A stretch of DNA of 64,000 nt from Dichomitus squalens LYAD-421 SS1. Lineage: Eukaryota; Basidiomycota; Agaricomycetes; Polyporales; Polyporaceae. Within the stretch, counting starts at the first letter, position 1. Every line of letters begins with the position of its first letter. Below, one piece after another: positions 1 through 14,444 of the stretch. The stretch lies in the NCBI RefSeq assembly GCF_000275845.1, contig NW_006766892.1:462736-526735 (forward strand), in the 5' to 3' direction. A program made the translations under genes and the position numbers. The notes under the pieces are model-generated. The model did no database searches, was not told where the DNA came from, and was given only the letters and a program-made list of their open reading frames with translations.

Positions 1-3000
1 AGTCACGAGCAGCGCCGTATTGCTGTCCGCATACCCAATGAGCCCGAACGGCATCCTGTAGACCGAGTCCTCCTCATCCGTTGACCAGACCGCGTCCTCC
101 GAGAGCCAGGACTGGTCGACGTTGGCTTCTTCTAACAAACGCTTGAAGCTGCGCACCCGCGTGGACATCGGGATCAGTGCAAGGACATAGCCCAAGACAT
201 CGTGGCATATCGGCGCTCCGGGACCATCGTCGGCGTGCTCGACCTCCACGCATGACCTGACAGTGATATTGAGGAGACTGCGGAGTGCTCCTTCAGCTGC
301 GTCGCGCAGAGCCGAGTGCCTGACGCCCTTGAAGACCGTTGCCGCCAAAGAGAACGAAAAGCTCGAGTCGAAGGAGAGGCCCAGAAGATGGTCGAGCTGA
401 CACGCGATATCCTCCAGGGCGACACGACCTTCCAGAAGCGTCGCAGGGACGCCACGTTCCTTGAAGTGTCCATGCTCAGCCATATTCTCGACGGTTACGC
501 GGAGTAGACGGATAGCCTCGACGTATAATGCCATATGACTTGATTGCAAGAGTGCGACAGCGAGCCAGAATAGTTGCGCCAAATAGCGGGAGTTGCCATT
601 CGTAGCGGGAACGACATTAGTGATACAACGAAGCATGCTCACAACCGACGTTGTGTCAGTCTCGCTGGCTTGAGATAGGGCCGTCTTGAATGCGACGAGC
701 ATCTGGTAGAGCAAGTCATCGTCGACATCGGACTTTGCGAGAACACCAAGAGCTACGAAGGCTCTGCTCTGCACTGCCGGTGAAAGCTGGAAGGCGGACG
801 AGGTTATCAAACTCATCCAACGAGCGCGCCACACGTTCAAGAGCCCTACGAGCTGGTAAGTGGTGGCCCGGATGGTTCCTGAGACAGGAAAACATACCCT
901 TCGTTCCAGATATGGCCTGCATGATCCGCACCAGTAGCTTGGTGAGAGCCTCAAGGTCGTCGATCAAAGCCTTTCCATTTGGTGGATCGTAGATGACATA
1001 TTCACTCGTAGGCGTAGGCCTACTCAGGCCAAACAGCCTGAGACCTTCTGGTTGGCAGCATTCGTCCAGCAAGGCCTCAATTTCGGGACTCGCAGTTGCG
1101 TCGGTAAGTCGAAGGGAACACATAGCGTGGAGCATGTGGGTGATGATTGCATACACTGTACTCCGAACGTAGAGTTCTCCTGTAGCGGCGATGAGGGTGA
1201 CGAGATGCATGATCTCGGGAACGAATAGTTGGCTCTGAACGGTGTTCTTGGCGGAGTTGCCGATGACCAGGATGAGACGGGTGAGACATGCGATCTCGTT
1301 CCAGTGAACGTTCTCCGACAGATTCCTCGTCGGTTTGATGGACGTCTTGCCAATGACCTGAAAACATGATGAGCGGGCTGCAACACAAGCACTACCGCCT
1401 AGATCATACCTTCCGGACCCGTGCCAGGACGCGTCCACGGACGTTGATGGTGTTGAGCGCGCTCATGGTATCGGCGACCTTCTCACATCGCGAAGAACCC
1501 ATCCCACCGTCGACAGCGGCACGCATGAGCTCATCCAAGATGATGTTGATGGTGTTGGTCTCGAGCTTCCCAACCTCAAACCAGATAAATTTCTGCACGA
1601 AACTGTGAAGCTGTGCGGCTAGTGAGCTCCTAAGGACATTTGTATCATAGAAGCGACGTACCTCGGTTTCACCCGTGGTAAGGTCGACAAGCATGCGGAT
1701 ACAGTCTCGGAACCGAGTACCTGATGGCTCGTAGAATTTGCTGCAGGGGTCTGTGAACAAAGCCAAGTTTTTGATCCAAGGACACAAGTATTGGAGACAG
1801 TTAGCTCGCAAAGGAACATCCATCTTAGCAATGTTCCCGGCCATCTCGGAAAGGAAATCCATGGTGAGTTGAGGAACGTGGTTGGACAACCCTTCGCTGA
1901 CCATCACAAGGAAGGGTCCAGGGTGTCCAGTGGCCACTACTCCCTTTGAAGGAACAGCTGGACGGCCTTCGAAGTCCAGGTAGGTGCAAATAGCTGATAG
2001 TAGCTCGAACGACGCTGTCCGAGTTTCATCATCGGTAGATATCCCCACCAACGCAATCCGGAGGAGGGTAGTGATGACGTTCGATAGTCTATCGTGACGG
2101 TCGGCGGACGGCAAATGCGCCGTGAGCATGAGACCCTTGGCAGCTCGGATGGCCTTTGGAATAGAGGTGAATGAACAGATGGCCACGCGACAGCTGATGA
2201 ACGTACCTTAACAATGGCGTCCCGGTACGGGGATGAGAAGTACATTGTAACACCTTGTCTGACCTTGCGGATGATGAATTCGTGGGAGTCATGACCTGTC
2301 GAGACATTGTAGACGTCGTTGATATCGCTCAGCGGAATGATCTCTGTCGCTTTGCTTGAGAGCGAGTTAGAGATGGTGAGTGCCTTCGTCGTGATTATCC
2401 GGATATGACTCTGAGCAACCCGCATGCTGACAGGGACGCGCATGGGATGTGTATGTCTCATGGTCACATCTTGGAACTCATCACTGATCTCTGCCTCCAG
2501 ACCCACTACGAGCAAGTGAGCAAGGATGAGTGATACGAAGTCGAACAGAACATACCAGCATAGCCGAGTGATGCGGCCGTAAGACCATCAGGATACTGAC
2601 TCAGAAGCTCTCCGACAGACGTGTGAATAGCAATGTGTAACGATTCCGTGGCACCTGCGAAGATGATCAGGAAGGGGCGTGGCAGATTTTCCAAAGGACA
2701 AACCTGAAGTGAGGTTATTGTACAACCTACGAAGATAGCGAAGTGCGAAGCCATTGGGGGTGAGGAGACGTAATGTCTGGAATCGTCGCCAGATATCAAC
2801 CGGTATAGTCTCTGTCGCGAACTTGAGCCACTGCGCCGGAACTTGCGAAGTCGAAGAAAATGCCGTGAAGTCAAGAATGACGTCGAAGTCTCGATTATCG
2901 TTCGTGGACGACGTGATGCACTAGGGACGAAGTTGAGGCCATGCTCGAGGGGACGGCTGGTAGACGAACCTTGAAGATGTAGTATAGTAGCAGTTCCAGA

Positions 3001-6000
3001 TCGAGAACTTCTATGTTGATCTTGGAGACTGACAGGACGAATACGGCGTTGGAGCTCTGGCCGTGATATTAGTAAGTAGCCATTGATGGAGTGTGACTAC
3101 TCACCTGAGGCGTGATTCCCTCGACGAATAACTCTTGGACGGCAGTGGTATCTCGACGGTCACATCTTGACATCAGGTCAAGGTAGTCTCTATGCTCCCG
3201 ACTCGTGAGGGTCGAAAGCTTGGGACTCTCCAAGGGCTGACCGAGTTCGACGAGAGCAGCACAAAGAGCATCCCAGGCACGCTTCCCGTTGGCCGCAGCG
3301 GCCTCCGCTTCTGGAGTCATCTTCTCCGCCAGGACCTTCGACGAACTCAGTAGCTCCTTTCCTATCTTGTCGGCGTGGCGCTCGAAGAAGCGGTGAAGAA
3401 TGATTGTGTCAGTGTCGTCGTAGGTACGCTCCAACCACTCATCCGCCTCCTCCTCAGAGCCGGGAGGGACATGTTTCTGCGCAGCGGTGTTAGTGTACCA
3501 CCACGAACAGTAGTTGTTCGACATACGTTGATCTCGCTCAGGAACTTAGTCACAGTGACGATGTTGTCTTTCAAGAAGTCGTTCAAAATGACCATGTGGG
3601 CTTCCTTTCCGAACAGGATGTTGTTGGCCAAATTCTGTATGATCTTTGCGATGACCATGAGTCCACGACGGATCGTGGGATCGTTGTTGGGGATTGCAAC
3701 ATCGACTGTTTCCGGTGTGACGATAGCGGGTGAGATGAACCTGCGATACCACGTCAGTCTGACTTTAGAGCAGGGCGAGGGCGGTCGGCCTCACCGAAGG
3801 AAGATGAAGGCACCCAAGGCTGCGAACTTGGCCTCTGGCCACACCTCATTGCTAGCACTATATCAGCGATCAAACAGCACAAGTACGAGCAACTTCGACA
3901 TACACAGCTTTCGCGATATGGGCACAGATCTCTCGAATAATCCTAATGACAAAGTTGAGCGGTTATGTCAGCGGATCGGTAGTATCAGGGCTTACGATGG
4001 GAGGGCAGGGATAGATGACGAGATAATCTCCAAGAACTTCCCAGTGATGAACTCGACAGTGTCCTTATTTTGCTTGAGTTCCTCTCTCGATACTCTAGCC
4101 GGGTCCAGCTCGTAGCCATGGCCGGGCGGCATTGTCGTCACGAGTTTGACGAGAGGAACGATGAGCGAACGGAGATAGTTGTAGCCGTAAACTCTTGCGA
4201 AAGCGGATAGGAACCGCGTGCATGTCGAATTGCCACGGAAGAGAGCAGTGTCGCTCTCTGTCGTTCGGCCTTTAACAAAGGACAATTCGGTCTAACGCAG
4301 TACACTCACCAGTCTTGCCAATCTCGAGATCAATCATTGTCTTGAGCAAGTTCATGAGTGTTGACCTCGTGTCGAACAAGTTGAGGAGCACGGCGTTCAT
4401 AGCATCAACTTCATTGGGGGGACAAATCTCGCAGATGGCAAGTGCCAAAGCCATCTGACGCAGCGTAAGTCAAACTGTATGGGTTAGCGTGTGGCAATGC
4501 TCACGTCTGGGCCCTTGACAAGCTGTCAAAGCCATGAACGTCAGTACTCGGTACTCCGGAGAAGCTAGAAAGATGTACCTCGCAGAGAGGACTTTGCTTG
4601 ACGATGACTGGAGTCTCCTCGTATGGCATGAACTTGATCCCCTCCTTGAGCACACGGATGAAGACGTGTGTGAAGATGAGCCGCTTGGTGGAGTCGGGCT
4701 CGTATGCCAAAGTCAGACAGTGCTTCACGCCACATTCTGTGTTGGCGCTGACGAGGGAAGAAAGGCCATTAATCAGCTGTTCGCGATATTCTCCTTCACG
4801 TTGTTGGATGCGGATCTGTTACAAGAAGTCAGACAGGCGCCTTGGAGAGCCTTGAGAGGGAAGAGCATTCATACCTTGGAGAACGAGGATTTCTCGGAGA
4901 TACCGTCGTCTTTCGACTGCGAGACACGGTCAACAAACAGCGCTCTCGTCAAACGGAGCTTACTTACGTTGCCGTCATAGCGGACGCTCTCCCAAGTCTT
5001 GATCAGGAACGAGGCATAACGGATGAAGAGTCGCGAAACGGCGTGCGCCGCATCCTCCCCTGTGGCTCCGTCTGATGGTTCAAGCTGAAGACGATCAAAT
5101 AGCGTGACAGTAGTATTGAAGACGGCGACGTTAAGCTCGTGCTGCACGGTGGACGCTTGCGCTTCCTCCTATAATCCGACGCAGTCAATACCTCCCGTTC
5201 GGATTTGAACGTACTGCCACGTTACCAATGTGGTCTCCTGCACCCAGTCGATGATGATGTCGATGATGCTCTGGCGCATGCTACTCTCCTTGTTGCGCAT
5301 CATGACTGGCTCTGTTCTGCTGAATACGCTGTTGCATAGCACACAAAACTTGAGCTTCAGACGAGCCGAGGTCGGGTCTGCACCATCAATGCGACTAATG
5401 AACGTCGCCACGGTGTAGAGCAGCGAGGGAATGTCGGCGACGCGCAGGTCTTCCGCGAGACTATTGACGTTGTCCGAAAGTACCTTCAGGATAGCGATGA
5501 ACTGGTCTAGGAAGACGACCAAGACAGGATAATTCACGTTCTCATCGTCTGTGACCTGCCGAATGACACTATGGGAACACATCAACGCCTCGCTCATATG
5601 AAAGAGGGGGCACAGGAACGCACTCGTCGAGTTGCTTGACGATCTTGCCATACAGACGATGACTGGCCTCGTTGCTGAGCGCTTCTCTCGCAACATCGCG
5701 AACTTGAGGAAGGTCGTTGACCAACAGGTTCACAGTTTCGGTCAAGAAGTTCGTGAGCAGATCCGACGGATCACGAAGCACGCGGCAGCTGTCTGGAATG
5801 ATGCTGGCAGGGATGACTTTCGCAAGTGCAGATGGGTCATGGTGATCCCGCGTACACGCCGCTCCAAGTGACGCCAAGAGGAGAGTGAGGTTCTGCCACT
5901 GAGCTTGTCGCTCCTAACACAACATCCCGCATGTTCAGCAACACTGCAACGATTGCAACATCATGCACGACACACCTCCATGGGGAGCGTCTTGTCGCCG

Positions 6001-9000
6001 ACGGGAGCCGGGCCGTTGTCAAGGCCGTCGCTCGCCTGCTCAAACGTCTGCCGGACTGTCATCTCTGTCAGCGCACACCAGCGGAAGTACAGCTCCTGCC
6101 AGACTGCGACATGAATAGCGGAAGGCGACGTGAGCAATCGCATGAGCTTCCTGATGCGCTTCTGATGTCCGACTCGACCTGAACAACGTTAGCTCCACCG
6201 ATACGTGTGAAACGTACTGAAAACATACCAATCATCGACACCTTCGGATCACCGAGTTGCTCGTAGACAGGGTGGCGCTTGAGTACCTCGTCTTCGCTGA
6301 GCTCCAGGGGCTGAGGGGCATCCGGCTGGCGCTCTGCCTGTGCCAAGAGCCGCAGACAATTGCAGGCAGTGAGGGAGACAATACCATCAGCGGAGCTCAA
6401 ACAGACAAGGAACGCAATCTCCGCGAGCGCGAAGGCAGGGATGCGTGTGGGCATCATTCGAAGCTCTGAGTACTGGGAGGGCTGGTTATTGTGGTCAGAA
6501 AACGGTTAGATGACGAAACGATCAGAGAAACATACCGGATCTCGTTCGGCATATCGGTACATGAACTCGTAGGCGAAGTGAATTAGCATGCGCTGCGTTT
6601 GAAGATCTGTCCGCGTATTCAGGAGGTGGCTCGCCACCGACGCTAGAACCGCAGGCCTGTACATCATCCAAGTGAATATGAACACGCGGCTTCTCAAGAA
6701 CTTCGTTCGACATACACAGCTTCTGAGACCCAACGAGACATCAAGTCCCATCTGGGGTGATCTTTCGGGCATGAAAGGATGTACTCCATGAAACACCGGA
6801 ACGTCCTTCCAAGCGACCACCGGATGGCAGGGTCTGCGGGGGTGATGTAGACGCTGACACAAAGGCTGAAGAAATTGTCGATTATCTCATCGGGCTGGCT
6901 GTCGATGTACCACTCGAAATTCGCGCGCCAAAGGGTCAGTATCGCGAGGATAAGGAGCTCCCGGTCTGGTAGTATTTCAGACGTATACCGCTTCGCCTTT
7001 GGCCGCATACTGGGTTTCCTCGAGGAGCCGTTGGCGTCTACTTCGCTACGGCGGACGTAGGTGGCCTGTAAAGTGGCGCATGTTAGTCCCAGATGTACGC
7101 GAACGGAAGATGCCTTACGTAGAAGATCGTGTTCATGCGTTTCATCACATGGTTCTTGAGCGTCGCCAATGGCCGTTGCCACGGAAGCTTCCAACCCTGC
7201 GCAACAGCACATTAGCTCGGTAGTAATAGGTTAAGTGAACGAGGAATGACGCACGTCAACAACCAACGTAAGACAGGCTTTCATGACGCAAAGCTTGACC
7301 GCATCTGATCTTTCAGGCTCAAGGCACTGCTGGAAGATGCCGAGGGACTCTTCTTCGGGCAAGAAACGGTAGAGGGCAGCCAGAGCATCCGACACCAAAG
7401 CAACCTCGATCTCGTCAGGACACTCCCAGAACGGCTTATCCTTGGTCCACTTCAACAGCGCGATCTGTCATATGACCGATTGATCAGTATTTATACACAG
7501 AGGGCTATAGCGATGCACCGACCTTGAGTTCATGCGCGATGTCATAGGCCATGGAAATGAGAGGGACCTCATTCTCACTATCTGCCCTAGGCCGGACTCT
7601 CGAGGCGGCCCTGCAAATGTCGACAGCGCAGACCAAGGCGACATCGAAATACCTCGAGCCAAAGGGCAGGTTCTTGATGATCAAGTCGGTGATGTTCCGT
7701 TCCTACACCCGGGAATAAGCCGGGCGCGTGCGCAGACCGACCAAAGTCTTCTCACCTTGCGAGCGCCTCTCTGCTGGCCGACGAGAGCATTCGCCTCATA
7801 CTCGGCCTTCATGCGGTCCCCACTTACGCAAAGCAGAACAGCGAGGGTCGGCCATGCGCCGGCTTTGTCTCTGCTGCTCTCCTGGAGGTCGTACAGCAAG
7901 TCGAACACTCGCTCGGGAGCACCATCGAGGCGGCGATGGTATCGGAGAGCGTCATTGTACTCGTCGTCGCAGAGCTCTATCCAATTCCAAACCGCCGTCC
8001 GGAGCGCGATCGATACTGGGACTTGCGCGTCCTTCTTGAGATTCATCAGAAGCGAGGAAAGCTCTGCGTTGACGCTCACGTCAGACTCGCTTCGCGTGCT
8101 CGCATTCAGAAGACGTACCTTGCAGGGATTGGACAAGCTTGTTCCTGTCTAGAGCGCTGTACGTTATGAGCTGCAGGTCAACCGTGTCGGGTTCTGCGTC
8201 CGCCGTGCTTGCAAGACCATGTATCCGTTGCCGGATCCTGCCGAGGACGACCGACCAGTTCGAGGCTGATAGATGGTATACGATACGCCCGGTATACTTC
8301 GCGATGGCACAGTGCAGCGACAGGACCGACTTCGCTACTAGGAATGACGTCCTCTCGTATGCAGCGGAATGTTGGGGCAGCCGACTCGAGATCGAGCTAG
8401 TCTTCCCACCAGAATTTAATGAAGCTAATGATGGGTGCTTCGCACGATTCATCGTCCTCGGCACACCAGACATAATGTTCGGGAGATTTAATGGAGCTTC
8501 ATCGTTTGCCCCAAACTCGTGTGACTCCACAGATTCCATGTCTTGGAAGGACGCGTCGAAGCTCAGGTTGGTCGCGGACGTAAGACGGTTTCTACGCGGG
8601 GATGCTTGTCGCAGTAACAGGACCATGACACTGATGATGTACTTGGCGCAGTTGTCGTCGAGAGCAGGAGGCTCAACTAGTGTCGGTGTTGCAACAGAGA
8701 CTAAAGTCGGAGTGTTCGTTGACAACTGATCACTGGAGGGGTGGCGGCCACGGTCAGACGTAGGAATGGAAGAGTCCGGGGTTGTCGGCTTAGAGCCTGG
8801 GGCAGGCTTACTCGTCCTCGAACTCGGCCTGGTGTCCTCAACACGCGATCCCCAGCGGGACGCCATGGCAAGAGCGAGGACTTTGAGTAGGAAGAGCTGT
8901 GATTGGAGGATGTCGACACCACGGTACCCTGCTCCCTCGATTTGCTACCAGCAGCTCAATATTCATATCAGTCAATCGCAACAGCTGTTGATAGAAAGTA

Positions 9001-9421
9001 CCTTAGCAAGTCTTTCCAATTGCTCAGTGAGAGCAAGGGATATCATGTCCAGTGAGTCGCGCGAGAGATCCACAAGCGCCTCCACCGTCTGCTGAACTGC
9101 GTCGTCCGCCTCCAGCTCCGTTAACGAGATCCCCGAATTACATGGAAGCTGTGCATACGAGGTGAGATATCTCGATCATAAAGAATAATTGCTCGTAGAT
9201 GCGATGCAGCGGCGGTGAGAGCCTACCTTGTTTTTAAGCCTGTTAATGAGCACTTGCACTACTTTTTGCTGCGGAGAAGGGGGGATGTTACTGGAGTATG
9301 GGAGATTCGACGACTGAAGGACCGGAGACTGCGCTGATATGCTGTGATTGGATCCATTGCTCCTATGAACACGAGAGGTGCTTGCAATATTGTGACCGGC
9401 GGAAGCACGCCTGGCAGGCAT
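1..9421 (-). CDS. Neurofibromin/IRA-type Ras GTPase-activating protein (C-terminus outside window)
   Basis: Large multi-intron gene read from an ATG at 9421 towards position 1, where the window cuts it. It is predicted to stimulate GTP hydrolysis by Ras and so to dampen Ras/cAMP signalling. The first exons are clear: 9421-9227, 9148-9002, 8944-8119 and 8063-7756, all in phase. The RasGAP domain lies at about 4450-3070. It has the arginine-finger context LFRGNST near 4240, the FISPAIVTPE motif near 3711-3740, and then IIQNLANNILFGKEAHM, typical of NF1 and yeast Ira1/2. The coding segments that follow (about 2900-1) are in the place where this family has its Sec14-PH and HEAT-like regions; I could not delimit those domains. 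The second exon (LPCNSG, QTVEALVDLSRDSLDM) also fits the N-terminus of fungal Ira proteins. Exon borders between 7700 and 1 were not all resolved. The family call is strong; the exact start is less sure. Confidence 0.9.
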
Positions 9422-11312
9422 TGCTCATGAGTCGCGGCGTGTATGGACACGAATCAGTCGTAGACGGTGACACTAGATCGGCAAGGAGGGACGAGGGATA
9501 TCAAGACGATGCTGGGGGTGTCGGAGGGGGCACTGGGAGACTAGAGAGGGCCTCTGGGATGTGCACAGACTGCACAGGGCAGAGCGCGACGTCCAAGGGC
9601 GTTCGCAGCGAGCGACTGGGAGCGCACGGCACTCAGACGCGTGCGACCCGGTTACATGCTTACGTACTCGCCTATTTCAGCACTTCCTCGGTTGCGCTTC
9701 GACTAAGGCACCCTGCTAACACCCGCCTATACTACTTCCCCTCATCCCTACCAGAGTACCACCAGTTGCATACCACCCAGTACCTCTGAAGTGCATGCCT
9801 GTCCCTTCAAATAAGACTACTTCGCGAGAAGTGTCGCTGCAACTGTCAACATCCTAATTAGCACGCAATGTGCCAGCACTGAGGCAGGCGCTGGCCAGTT
9901 GCGTTTCATCTCGAAACGCGGTGGTGATACACTGGAGATTAGGCCTCGGCCATCGGCGCGAGTAGGCGGACTGCATGGTACAAATCGGGCGAACAATGGA
10001 CTGACGGAGTCGACTTCTTCGGCCAGCGTCCTGATGCGAAGCAGGTACGTATCATCGCTCGCACAAGGAGGACAGGCTCCGCATGCGCACCAGAGAACAC
10101 TTTCACCGGCGCATATATCGCTCGGACGACATTGACCAAATGCAGCATGGAGAGGCGAGGCAGCCTGTGCACAGTCCTCACACCATGCGGCGATGTGCAA
10201 GTGGAGAAGGATGGATTCTGGAGCGTTCTGCAGCAAGTGATTGCGTTCGGCAGGTGATCCAAGGTGGTGAATCGGCACAAAGTGCGTCAGCTGCATGATG
10301 ATCTCATCCTATCGATGCGGGTTCCAGACACAATGCGCTCGCTTGGGAGTACAAGGCCTGAAATGTGTTTTCAGGATGATGCGTGAGTCACCCACAGCCA
10401 GCAGCCACCTGCAGCAGTTTGCCTGCAGCAGTTTGGTTGGAGTCGGGAGGCATACTCACACCACGCATGCAATGACGTGAGGTAGCGCAGCATTTCCGCA
10501 AATAGGAAGTCGGCCTACCACCTCGTCATCCGATTCGGCCACATGCGAGCGTATCTGACGCACACTCAGCTTTGAGCGCGGACCCATAGGGACCCACTTT
10601 GCGAGCAGCCAGTCTCGCCCGGAACATTGACGGACCACGACTGACGCATAGCTGGAATGAACCACACCCGCTTTGAGCTAGCGAGAGCTACGTATGAGTC
10701 GGGGAGGCTGTGGTGGAAGAATAGCAAGGCGTTTGCACGCTTGCAATTGACCAAATGATCCGTCCAGCTGCGGGTGCAGCCGCAATCGGGCGAGGTAAAC
10801 GCAATAAACACTTTGCCCAAGAAAGGGCTAGAATATATTGGCCGAGCACCGGAGAATGAAAGCGCCCCCGCCCCTTACGATCACCAGTGATATCCTCGTG
10901 GAGGATAGAGGGGCGGCGTCGGGCACCGGAAACTCCGCCGCAATCTGTACTCCGCACCACAAGCTGCCTCCCTTGTCTCCGTTCCCCTCACCGCGGTCAC
11001 CCCTCCTAGAAAAACGTACCCCATCGAGCGTCCTGCGGGACGTCTTCGCTTCTTGTCGCATCGCTGTCGAAATCCCTGCCTTTATCTTTCTGAATCGCTC
11101 TCCTCCGTTTGTCGCTGACTTGTCGTTTGCGCATAGCTCTTTCTGCTTGTTTTTTTCTGCATCGAGTTTATTGTCTTCAGTCTCGCTGTCGATTCTTGTC
11201 ATTTCTCGCCCCCTCGACGACGTTCCACCCGAGCAGAAGTCCTGTCAACCCTCTCGAAACTCACCTTCACCGATCTGCAGTACTCCTTCCGATCTTCACG
11301 TCCGAATTCGAC
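9422..11312. other. Divergent intergenic region between the RasGAP and Nam8-like genes
   Basis: Nearly 1.9 kb with no supportable gene; the open frames here are short and unconvincing. It separates two divergently transcribed genes and should hold both promoters. A pyrimidine-rich stretch just before 11313 is typical of fungal transcription start regions. One ACGCGT occurs near 9639. A perfect 14-bp tandem duplication lies at 10408-10435. Confidence 0.6.
10408..10435. repeat. 14-bp perfect tandem duplication
   Basis: The 14-mer cctgcagcagtttg occurs twice in direct succession (10408-10421 and 10422-10435) in the divergent promoter region. No function is evident. Confidence 0.8.
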
Positions 11313-14300
11313 ATGTCACGCCCGGAAGCTCACGGCCAGGACTACGATCACCCTGCCTTCGACGGCCGGAATAGCGGGGAGCATGGCGTCGGTGCGCAGG
11401 ATTATTCAGGCCAATTTCGGGACTTCATGCCCAGCCACGGGCTGCGGGACTCCGCGTCGGGTGCGCGGGACTTGGGCCCGCAGGACTACGGCGCGACGAC
11501 ATTCTACAATACCTCCTACAGCTCGTCGCCGCCACCGCCGCCCTTCACCGCGGATCGCCGGCCGTTGACGTCGAATGCGATGCCCGGAGCGGGCTTCCCG
11601 TCCTTTGTGGCTCCGAGGATGCTGAACCCCGCGCAAGGAATCGGCGTCGGGGCGGGAGGAAATTGGAATTCGAAGCCGACGTCGTTCTCGGCCGCGCCGA
11701 ACGCGGGGCGACCGTCCGGGGAAGGGAGCGGAGGAGTGTCTTCACAAGTTCAACAGTCGGTCGTCTCTCCTTTGGTTCTTAACCAGCACCATCGCCCCTC
11801 TCCCCCCCGCGGCCTCCCTGACCTCTACACCTCTCCCCTCCATCCCTCCACCCCGCCCTTCCTCGACCGCGACGCCCGCGATCCCTTCTTCAACCAGCGT
11901 CCCCATCCACAGCAGTCCTCTAGCCCACTGTCCGTCCAGCTCCCGCCCGCGCAACCCCAGTCTCTTCCTTCTCCCAGCACCGCTACTTCCTCTCCTCGCA
12001 CGACCCTCTGGTGGGGTGAACTCGAGCCCTGGATGGACGAAGAATACGCCAAGCAGGTTTGTAACCTCATGGGTTGGGACCCTATCAGCATCAAGGTCCC
12101 TCGGCCAGCTCCCGACCCTATCACCGGACAGCAAGCGAACAATCCCGGCTACTGCTTCTTGACATTCTCCACGCAGGCGCAGGCAGCGTCGGTTTTGTCT
12201 CAGGTCAACAATAGCAGCTCGCCTATGATCATGCCTAACTCCTCAAAGCCTTTCTCGCTTAATTGGGCCTCGTCTATCCCCTCGGCCCCACTCTCGACCA
12301 GTATACCAGGCCAGACCATTTCTATTCCCGGCGTGCAAAACCCTCAATATCCCAAGGAGTACAGCATTTTCGTTGGTGATCTCGCTCCAGAGGTGTCAAA
12401 TTCCGATCTCGTTGCTGTCTTCCGCAACCCTGTGCTGGGTCTTCGGAACGATCGTGAGCCGCGCTTCATCCGTCCTTTCCTGAGTTGCAAAAGCGCGAAG
12501 ATCATGTTGGATCCGGTGACTGGCGTCTCGCGTGGTTACGGCTTTGTGAGGTGCGTAAGGTGGCTATATGCGCCTGAATGCAAAGTGACAAATCGCGTTT
12601 CAGATTCACAGACGAGGCGGATCAGCAGCGCGCACTCATCGAGATGCACGGGCTTTATTGCTTGTCGAGACCCAGTACGTCCAAGTTCTCTTTGTGGGGT
12701 TCGGCAGTGTATTAACTTCATACTGTTAGTGCGCATTTCGCCTGCTACGGCGAAGTTCAAACCAGCCCCTGGAATGACGGGTTTCGACTTGTCGCAATTG
12801 CCGTTCCCCCAGGTGTCGGCTCCACCGACACACAATGGTCAAGACCCTTCTACGGGCCATTCTGTGCCCGTCGGTAATGCGCCCCCTACCAAGAGCGTCT
12901 CGGCGCCCCTCGCTGGTGGTGCGATCGCATCGAATTCCCATAACTCCCTGACCAGCACGGGGGTCTCGAACTCAGGGTCGGCATCGTCGTTGTCCGCCCC
13001 GTCGTTGAGTTCTGGTACGAGTGCGACGTCTTCGTCGACATTGGCATCTACTTCCTCCGATGAAGCACTCAAGATCGGCCAGTTTTCCGCAGCCAACGGG
13101 TCGGCTACGTCGACAGTGTCGAACAGCACTGCTGTTCCGTCTATCACTGCGCCCTTCGTCCACCAGACTAACGACCAAATCATGGCGCAGCGGTACAATT
13201 TGTCGGAGGAGTCCTGGAAGCACCACGCCCAGGCCCGTGCCATCCTGTCGAACCTGATCGGTCCGAACGGCGAACAGTTGACGTCCTCTGATCCATACAA
13301 CACGACGGTCTTCGTCGGCGGGCTATCCCCACTGATCTCCGAAGATACCCTGAGAACGTTTTTTGCGCCATTTGGCGAGATCCACTATGTCAGTGTTACC
13401 TATTGCCGATCATCAGCGTCGTACTAAGTATAGTTGTATAGGTGAAGGTTCCTGTGGGGAAGCACTGTGGTTTCGTGCAATTTGTGCGGAAGCCCGACGC
13501 CGAGCGTGCGATCGAGAAGATGCAGGGATTCCCAATTGGGGGTAGTAGGATTAGGTTGAGCTGGGGACGTAGCCAATGTACGTGCATCGCGAGGCTTACT
13601 ATCCGCGTATACTCACTAGTTCGTAGACAAAGCTGCTCAGGCTGCGGCACAAGCTGCTCAAGCTGCTGCATTCCAGGCACAGTATCAGACTCAGCTGCAG
13701 CAGACTAGCCTTGTGCAGGGTCTGCCGATACCACCCCACCAACAATCGCAGCCACAGCCTCAGGGGCAGCAGCAGCAGACGCTCACCCACGAGCAAGCTA
13801 TCCAGCTCATAGAGAAGTTTGGCCTGACGAACGTTCTAGCCAGCGGAAGTAGCTCGACCGGAGTTGGATTGGAGAATGTGAGTAACGAGCGTCAGATTGC
13901 AGCTGCTCTGCTCAACGACGTCGATGGCGATCGCATGGCGTCGTTCAACGCATTCATTCCTCCTGTCTTCGCTCCACGCCAGTCCGGCAATTCCGCAACG
14001 TCGTCTTCTTTCTCTCCCTTCTCCCCTGATCCAAATTTCCTCGGAGAACGTGCGGGCAATGACGCATCTGTTGCGCAAGGCCAATCCCTCTCGCAGACGC
14101 CCAAAAACTACTCACCGTGGAACCCCAATCAAGACGAGAAGGTCGGCAGCGCGAATGGGAAGGTATCTCCAACTTCGACGCAGGCGGCACGTTCTTCGAG
14201 CGCTACTCAACGCTTCACATTCCTTGGTGATTCCCCGGCTTCGACGACATTCCAGCCCGCGCGCACGTCCAGCCGCCAGGAAGCCCCAATCGCGAGGCCA

Positions 14301-14444
14301 GAAGCTATCCGACGGGACTCCCGCAAGGAGGAGTACAGCTCGTCAGCTCAGGGCCAGGAAGGGATCCGTGACCTGAATGGGACGCTCGCCAGCCTGTCCC
14401 TCGACGACCACGAGAACGGGCAGTCGCAAACGGTCGCACACTAA
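11313..14444 (+). CDS. Three-RRM RNA-binding protein, Nam8/Csx1/TIA-1 type
   Basis: Exons 11313-12550, 12604-12674, 12730-13388, 13442-13577 and 13627-14444 join in phase to give 973 aa. RRM1 begins near residue 230 (TLWWGELEPWMDEEY), RRM2 near 348 (IFVGDLAPEVS; RNP1 RGYGFVRF is restored only after splicing) and RRM3 near 626 (VFVGGLSP; RNP1 KHCGFVQF). The RRM order and the ending SWGRSQ match yeast Nam8/Ngr1 and fission yeast Csx1, which act in splicing or mRNA stability. RRM2 carries an insertion (RNDREPRFIRPFLSCK). The rest is low complexity, rich in Ser, Pro and Gln, including an Ala/Gln run just after RRM3. The open frame extends 204 bp upstream, but the ATG at 11313 begins the sequence MSRPEAHG and follows a C/T-rich leader. 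Which family member it corresponds to is not resolved. Confidence 0.88.

Noticed and set aside
12725..12741. A frameshift in the Nam8-like gene
   Set aside because: The apparent shift is an intron border; exon phases join correctly at 12674/12730.
11109..13427. One continuous 772-aa reading frame over the RNA-binding protein gene
   Set aside because: It reads through two introns (12551-12603 and 12675-12729) whose lengths sum to a multiple of three. Splicing restores RRM2, and the true start is at 11313.
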